A stretch of 10,865 bases of DNA from Planctomycetaceae bacterium (GTDB lineage Bacteria > Planctomycetota > Planctomycetia > Pirellulales > Thermoguttaceae): positions 1-10,865 of the forward strand of contig JAITDV010000664.1 in the NCBI GenBank assembly GCA_031282385.1. Reading direction: 5' to 3'. Below, one piece after another: positions 7,053 to 10,865 of this stretch. Positions within the stretch are counted from its first letter, which is position 1. Each line of letters opens with the position of its first letter. Made by a program: the position numbers and the translations under genes. The notes below the pieces were generated by a model, which did no database searches, was not told where the DNA came from, and saw only the letters and a list, made by a program, of their open reading frames with translations.

Positions 7053-7164
7053 AAAAATTTGTGTCTATTCAGTCGTGTGTGTTTTTTTATTGGTAACTAT
7101 TCTGCTCTCCAAGCCCAATAAAACCGCGAAGGACAACATAATTTTCCGAACGGTTCTAATATTC

Positions 7165-7337
7165 CAACCCTTATTTGTCCAATTCCCCCTTAGTAGCCAA
7201 AATTCCATCCGACGCACTCTTATGTTTTGTTTGAGTTTGATATTGTCTTCAATTTACCGTCGAAAGAATAATAGCATAAGGGCGCATTTTTGGGGCGTTG
7301 TCTGCTACTAGCAGGTGAATTGGAGAAATAAGGGTTG
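7165..7337. mobile_element. 173-bp MITE-like element with about 34-bp inverted ends
   Basis: The reverse complement of 7165-7198 aligns with 7303-7337 at 29 of 35 positions. The shared blocks are GCTACTA, AATTGGA and AAATAAGGGTTG. The similarity stops at the outer ends (7165 and 7337), as for terminal inverted repeats. The 104-bp interior encodes nothing recognisable, and no target-site duplication is evident. As RNA it would form one long hairpin, so a non-mobile structural role remains possible. Confidence 0.5.
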
Positions 7338-7390
7338 TTTATTTTTGGAGTGTTGCGTTTTTGTCTGCTTTATTCCTATTCCCTTTCTCC
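7326..7390 (+). repeat. R2 dispersed repeat, copy 3
   Basis: From AATAAGGGTTGTTTATTTTT to CCTATTCCC it aligns with the reverse complement of 5110-5166. It overlaps the right inverted end of the 7165-7337 element by about ten bases. GGAGAAA (7322-7328) and TTTCTCC (7384-7390) bracket it as a possible outer stem. Confidence 0.6.
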
Positions 7391-7673
7391 TAAACAATTG
7401 AATTACGCGACTGAATCGTTACCAAATTTTTAAATATCAAATTCATGATCAAGTTCATCATTCAAAAATAATAATATTAAGGTCTATTGTAGCGTTTCAG
7501 AATTTTTGTTATCATGTCAACCTTTGTGTTAGAGTTAATTACCAATAAATAATTGCCTCAACTGTCAATTTTCTGTCCCAATAATTTGCGCAACAGAAAT
7601 TGAATAAATTGTTACTAACTGATGTAATTGGCAGTTACAAGAAACATTTCAATATTACAAATAAATATATTTT

Positions 7674-7775
7674 AAACTGTTCACACTTTAAATTTCCTTT
7701 ACCACCGTCTGCTTACCCATAGGAAATCAGGCATTTGCGCTCTTGAGTCACGCAATTTATAGTACGAGCATTTTA
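7674..7775 (+). repeat. R1 dispersed repeat, copy D
   Basis: Clear R1 copy, starting AAACTGTTCACACTTTAAAT. The internal stem GTCTGCTT/AATCAGGC keeps one U·G pair and has one mismatch. TATAGT (7758-7763) lies 17 bases after TTGCGC, and the copy ends about 48 bases before the rny start, so it may supply the rny promoter. Confidence 0.85.
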
Positions 7776-7822
7776 CGACGTGATTTGCGTCAGCTTACCA
7801 AATTTTTTCGGATAATCACCAC

Positions 7823-9385
7823 ATGGACTATCAAGTAATATTTACCGTAGCATTAATTACTGCAGCAATTTCAGGAATAACCATGTATCTTGGAATTCGA
7901 TTCTGGGACTCCAAGTCTCAATCTAACTCGGTTAATCGGGCAAGCGAGATTTTGCGCCGTGCCGAAATGGACGCAGAAAATAAAATCCGCGAAGCCGAAA
8001 TCGAAATCAAAGCTAAAGAAATAAGCATCAAAGAAGCTAATGAAACCGAATTTCGGATAGCACGTCAAGAGTTGCACGAGCGTGAACGTTTGTTGGATAA
8101 ACGTCAAGACGCTCTTGATAAACAAGCGGAAGAATGCCGTAAACAAGAAAAACAAATAGAAAATAATCGCCGTAAACTCGCCGAACGTATTGTTGACACA
8201 AATAGACGCAATGAAGATTTGGCAAAATTGATTGAACAAGAACGTATTGTATTGCATGAATTTTCAGGCTTAAATCGGGAAGAAGCAACAAAACGTTTAT
8301 TGACAATGCTCAATTCGGAATTGATAGAAGAAACCGGCGCGATTATTTTACGGCATGAAAAACAAGTCAAAGAACGTTGTGAATCCATTACCCGTAAAAT
8401 TCTCCTCTCATCAATGCAACGTTACGCGGCGTCGCAAACAGCAGATTCGACCGTATGTACAGTTGATATCCCTAACGACGAAATGAAAGGACGAATAATA
8501 GGACGCGAAGGTCGAAATATACGCGCATTTGAAAAAGCAACAGGCATAGATATTATTATTGATGATACGCCCGGAGTTGTGCTTCTTAGCGGTTTTGATC
8601 CGATACGTCGGGAGGTTGCGCGAATATCTCTTGACCGCCTTATTACCGACGGCAGAATACATCCAGTTCGCATTGAAGAAATAGTAGAAGAAACTGGCAA
8701 AGATATTCAATCAATTATCAAAAAAGCCGGAGATGACGCATGTCAAGAAGTCAATATTTTCGGTCTCGATGACCGGATAATTAATCTTTTAGGTCGGCTT
8801 TGCTATCGGACAAGTTATAGCCAAAATGTTTTGCGTCATTCAATAGAAGTCGCTTTTTTATCAGGAATGATTGCAGTGGAGCTTGGTTTGAGTGAAAATC
8901 TTGCGCGGCGGTGCGGTTTGTTGCACGATATTGGCAAGGCGGTTGATCACGAGATTGAAGGCAGTCATCCGAAAATCGGTGCAGATTTTTTGCGGCGTTA
9001 TGGCGAACCCGTCGAAGTAGTACAAGCCGCCGCCGGACATCATTTTGATTTAAAACTCGACGATCCTTACACAATAATTGTTGCGGCAGCGGATGCTTGC
9101 AGCGCGTCAAGACCAGGGGCAAGACGCGAATCTTTAGAAAATTACGTTAAAAGAATGGAAGAGTTGGAAACGATTGCCAATGGTTTCCCAGGAGTTGAAC
9201 AAACTTACGCGGTACAAGCCGGTCGTGAAATGCGCGTTATGTTAAATTCATCAATGTCAACCGACGAACACGCCGCAAAAATCTGCCGAGAAATAGCTAA
9301 AACTTTAACCGAAAGAATGCAATTCCCAGGAGAAATTAAAGTAACAGTAATTAGAGAAACAAGATTTGTTGAAATTGCAAAATAA
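7823..9385 (+). CDS. rny: ribonuclease Y (membrane-anchored endoribonuclease)
   Basis: RNase Y makes the initiating internal cuts in mRNA decay at the inner face of the cytoplasmic membrane. The 520-residue protein equals the Bacillus subtilis enzyme in length. Domains in order: an N-terminal membrane helix (about 4-24), a long charged coiled coil (about 35-190, rich in Glu/Lys/Arg), a KH RNA-binding domain with GRIIGREGRN (223-232), and an HD phosphohydrolase domain with RHS (338-340) and the metal-binding pair His368-Asp369 in LLHDIGKAVDHE. The C-terminal domain (about 430-520) ends in TRFVEIAK. All key residues are present. The ATG gives a proper membrane helix, but no Shine-Dalgarno sequence precedes it. 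The next gene starts 15 bases after the stop, so the two are probably co-transcribed. Confidence 0.97.
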   Translation: MDYQVIFTVALITAAISGITMYLGIRFWDSKSQSNSVNRASEILRRAEMDAENKIREAEIEIKAKEISIKEANETEFRIARQELHERERLLDKRQDALDKQAEECRKQEKQIENNRRKLAERIVDTNRRNEDLAKLIEQERIVLHEFSGLNREEATKRLLTMLNSELIEETGAIILRHEKQVKERCESITRKILLSSMQRYAASQTADSTVCTVDIPNDEMKGRIIGREGRNIRAFEKATGIDIIIDDTPGVVLLSGFDPIRREVARISLDRLITDGRIHPVRIEEIVEETGKDIQSIIKKAGDDACQEVNIFGLDDRIINLLGRLCYRTSYSQNVLRHSIEVAFLSGMIAVELGLSENLARRCGLLHDIGKAVDHEIEGSHPKIGADFLRRYGEPVEVVQAAAGHHFDLKLDDPYTIIVAAADACSASRPGARRESLENYVKRMEELETIANGFPGVEQTYAVQAGREMRVMLNSSMSTDEHAAKICREIAKTLTERMQFPGEIKVTVIRETRFVEIAK

Positions 9386-9386
9386 T

Positions 9387-9392
9387 AGGAGG
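9387..9392 (+). promoter_or_regulatory. Shine-Dalgarno sequence AGGAGG for the 238-aa gene
   Basis: A perfect AGGAGG lies immediately after the rny stop and 8 bases before ATG 9401. The alternative TTG at 9398 would leave only 5 bases, so ATG 9401 is preferred. Confidence 0.8.
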
Positions 9393-9400
9393 TTTTTTTG

Positions 9401-10117
9401 ATGTTTTCGTTTGTGTTGTTGCCGCTTGGTTTATATTTTGCGATGTTGACGTTTGTTTGTTGTAGGCGTTGTCCGACTTTTTTTAGCGGCGGATTTGATG
9501 TTGCGATTTTGTTATTGGGAATTTTTGGGGTGGTCTCGTTTGGTCCCGGCAAGTTGTTTATCCCTATATTTGTGTACAGTTGGTGGGGCGTGTGGGCGGT
9601 GTGGTATTGGATATTGCTTTATTATCTTGCGGCTTACTGTATTTGTGAAGCGTGCCGTAATTATGTCATTATTTACAATTGTGATTTTGATCGGGTAATG
9701 GAATGTATTGCCGAAGTAGCAAATCGTCTTGATAGGCGGTCTTATATTGAGGAACGGGTTCTGCATTTACCGGTGTTTGGTTTGCACTGTGTTATTGGCG
9801 GCAGTTATTATGAGTTAATGGACAAATTGAAAGAAAAATTGCGATTGAGAAATAAGAGTACCGAAATGACAACGGAATCGGACAAACATCGGTCGGGTTA
9901 TATTTCTTTGAAGTTGACGGGAACAAAAGTAAATGATCCGGCATGGGAGTTATTTCAAAGAGAATTATATGAAGCGTGTTGCAATTTACAGACAGACAGA
10001 TATAGATTACCGATTTTGTACGGTTTTATTGCAGGTTTAATTCTAGTTTATTCTTTCGCAAATATAACAACAGATTTGCAAACATTGAAAAACGTTTTTA
10101 TAGATTACTGGAGTTAA
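9401..10117 (+). CDS. 238-residue multi-pass membrane protein, function unknown
   Basis: Not recognised as a characterised family. Three hydrophobic segments form the N-terminal third (about 1-19, 33-47 and 56-82, the last Trp/Tyr-rich with YSWWGVWAVWYW). A cytoplasmic-type domain (about 85-200) follows, and one more membrane segment (about 203-220) precedes a short tail. The motif FGPGKLFIP (47-55) after the second helix and VIIYN (89-93) after the third recall uncharacterised planctomycete proteins encoded behind RNase Y. That is an impression from memory. The middle domain is Cys-rich and has no visible catalytic motif. Close linkage to rny, with a strong ribosome site, suggests translation from the rny mRNA and possibly a partner role at the membrane; this is inference. 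R1 copy E starts 7 bases after the stop. Confidence 0.85.
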   Translation: MFSFVLLPLGLYFAMLTFVCCRRCPTFFSGGFDVAILLLGIFGVVSFGPGKLFIPIFVYSWWGVWAVWYWILLYYLAAYCICEACRNYVIIYNCDFDRVMECIAEVANRLDRRSYIEERVLHLPVFGLHCVIGGSYYELMDKLKEKLRLRNKSTEMTTESDKHRSGYISLKLTGTKVNDPAWELFQRELYEACCNLQTDRYRLPILYGFIAGLILVYSFANITTDLQTLKNVFIDYWS

Positions 10118-10123
10118 ATTACT

Positions 10124-10226
10124 AAACTGTTTACACTTTAAATTTTCTTTACTTTCAACTGCTTACCTATCGGAAAGCAGGCTTTTACGCTCTTGAGTAT
10201 TGCAATTTATAGTACGAACAGTATAG
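10124..10226 (+). repeat. R1 dispersed repeat, copy E
   Basis: Clear R1 copy, starting AAACTGTTTACACTTTAAAT and ending TATAGTACGAACAGTATAGA. The terminal arms pair at 15 Watson-Crick positions plus one U·G out of 20. The internal stem retains six pairs (CTGCTT/AAGCAG). The stretch 10227-10389 that follows is AT-rich and holds no gene I can support. Confidence 0.85.
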
Positions 10227-10389
10227 AATCAAAAAACAACTGAATAATTATAATGCGGTTTTCTTTTTTCAAGAGACAAGAGGGACTTTAAGAATACAAC
10301 AAACATGAATGCTATCTTAAAAACCAAACAGAAAATTCAAGTGAAATAATGTTTAAGTGCTGTTTTGGATAATGGCGGAATTGGTTGGG

Positions 10390-10420
10390 TTATTGACATG
10401 TGTAATATTGTGTCAATAAT
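10390..10420 (+). promoter_or_regulatory. catalase promoter inside a perfect inverted repeat (operator-like)
   Basis: TTATTGACA (10390-10398) and TGTCAATAA (10411-10419) form a perfect 9-bp inverted repeat with a 12-base spacer, so the half-sites are 21 bp apart, two helical turns. The left arm contains a consensus -35 box TTGACA (10393-10398). AATAAT (10415-10420), 16 bases on, fits a -10 box. A dimeric regulator binding here would block RNA polymerase. A peroxide- or metal-responsive repressor is a reasonable guess, but the motif does not match the PerR or OxyR consensus I know. Confidence 0.5.
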
Positions 10421-10441
10421 GAGTGTGTTGTGAATTATCGT

Positions 10442-10480
10442 AGCGTTTGGATTATTCAATTACAATCCAAACGCTTTTTT
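10442..10480 (+). terminator. intrinsic terminator between promoter and catalase
   Basis: A perfect 12-bp stem, AGCGTTTGGATT (10442-10453) and AATCCAAACGCT (10464-10475), with a 10-base loop, leads into TTTTTTGTT. This is the strongest intrinsic terminator in the window. It lies about 15 bases after the predicted transcription start and about 30 before the catalase ATG, so it may act as an attenuator, end a very short RNA, or end a transcript from the left. Confidence 0.8.
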
Positions 10481-10508
10481 GTTACAAAAAAACAATTGAG
10501 GAATTAAA

Positions 10509-10865
10509 ATGTCAAAAGAACAAACTCAAATTTTGACCACACAATCAGGTACGCCGGTTGCAGATAATCAAAATATTCAAACTGCAGGCGCACATGGACC
10601 TGCTTTGTTGCAAAACGTATGGCTAATGGAAAAATTAGCTCATTTCAATCGTGAACGGATTCCTGAACGTGTTGTTCACGCTAAAGGCAGCGGTGCTTAT
10701 GGGACATTAACCATTACCGGTGACATCACAAAATACTCGAAAGCAAAAATCTTTTCACAAATCGGGAAACAAACTCCGCTATTCATACGTTTTTCAACAG
10801 TTGCCGGCGAGCGCGGCGCAGCTGATACCGAGCGTGATGTTCGAGGTTTTGCTGTCAAGTTTTAC
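10509..10865 (+). CDS. katA: monofunctional haem catalase, 5' part (cut by window end)
   Basis: Catalase splits hydrogen peroxide into water and oxygen in the cytoplasm. The first 119 residues are present. They show LLQNVWLMEKLAHFNRERIP (33-52), VVHAKGSGAYG (55-65) with the distal catalytic His57, FIRFSTVAGERG (92-103) and RDVRGFAVKFY (109-119), all hallmarks of the small-subunit (clade 3) catalases. The rest, including the distal Asn and the haem-ligand Tyr, lies outside the window. The N-terminal extension before the core (about 1-25) is normal. GAGG (10498-10501) sits 7 bases before the ATG. Expression is probably controlled by the operator-like repeat and terminator just upstream. The symbol is by family analogy. 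Confidence 0.95.
   Translation, partial: MSKEQTQILTTQSGTPVADNQNIQTAGAHGPALLQNVWLMEKLAHFNRERIPERVVHAKGSGAYGTLTITGDITKYSKAKIFSQIGKQTPLFIRFSTVAGERGAADTERDVRGFAVKFY

Larger units (their letters stand above)
7053..7673. other. intergenic region between the HEAT gene and rny
   Basis: There is no convincing gene in 620 bases. It contains the 173-bp inverted-repeat element (7165-7337) and R2 copy 3 (to 7390), annotated separately. From 7391 to 7673 the DNA is AT-rich, and I see only a weak bulged hairpin around 7610-7640. The RNase Y promoter probably lies here or in R1 copy D. Confidence 0.6.

Noticed and set aside
7075..7311. Open reading frame of 78 codons after the HEAT gene
   Set aside because: It overlaps the 7165-7337 inverted-repeat element and shows no protein-like pattern.
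7871..8257. Long minus-strand frames inside rny (and similar ones in rhaB and the HEAT gene)
   Set aside because: They are antisense shadows of a securely identified plus-strand gene, with Phe- or Arg-rich artefact composition.
9398..9400. TTG start giving a 239-residue protein
   Set aside because: The next codon is ATG at 9401, with better spacing (8 bases) from AGGAGG.
23..10226. R1 copies as a CRISPR array
   Set aside because: Copies are about 100 bp long, kilobases apart and imperfect, with no spacers and no cas genes.
23..10226. R1 as a transcription terminator family
   Set aside because: The internal hairpin is not followed by a consistent long T-run (only TTTT or less), is broken in copy B, and most copies do not directly follow a plus-strand gene end.
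10373..10400. tRNA-like GGCGGAATTGGTTGGGTT stretch before katA
   Set aside because: No cloverleaf can be built around it; the acceptor and T-loop sequences are missing.

Overview
The window looks like a chromosomal segment from a low-GC member of the Planctomycetota. This is an inference. It rests on a HEAT-repeat protein, a 56-residue two-helix membrane protein and a 238-residue membrane protein directly behind RNase Y, all of which resemble gene types I associate with planctomycetes. Sparse gene packing, long AT-rich spacers and few Shine-Dalgarno sites also fit. No rRNA, tRNA, CRISPR array, phage gene or transposase was seen.

Layout: a type Iβ DAHP synthase (aroF-like, minus strand, 174-1187) is followed by a 1.16 kb spacer and then by plus-strand genes only. 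These are lumazine synthase with an unusual charged C-terminal tail (ribH, 2348-3085), rhamnulokinase (rhaB, 3333-4835), a 56-aa membrane protein (4939-5109), a HEAT-repeat protein (5457-7052), RNase Y (rny, 7823-9385), a 238-aa membrane protein in tight linkage with rny (9401-10117), and the 5' part of a monofunctional haem catalase (10509 to the window end). The metabolic genes belong to unrelated pathways (shikimate, riboflavin, rhamnose, peroxide defence). Only rny and the following gene look like an operon.

The most unusual content is between the genes. A roughly 100-bp repeat, called R1 here, occurs in five clear copies (23, 1911, 5167, 7674, 10124), all on the plus strand and all intergenic. 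There is also one diverged copy at 2207, a shortened minus-strand copy at 3155-3227, and a minus-strand fragment at 4848-4873. R1 has imperfect terminal inverted repeats, an internal hairpin and a conserved TATAGT box near its end. A second repeat, R2, occurs three times (about 3228, 5110, 7326). R1 and R2 lie head to head on both sides of the rhaB/56-aa gene block as an inverted pair. A separate 173-bp element with about 34-bp inverted ends lies at 7165-7337.

Upstream of catalase, a strong promoter-like sequence is embedded in a perfect 9-bp inverted repeat, and a 12-bp-stem intrinsic terminator follows at once, before the catalase start. This layout suggests repression and/or attenuation, or a very short RNA.
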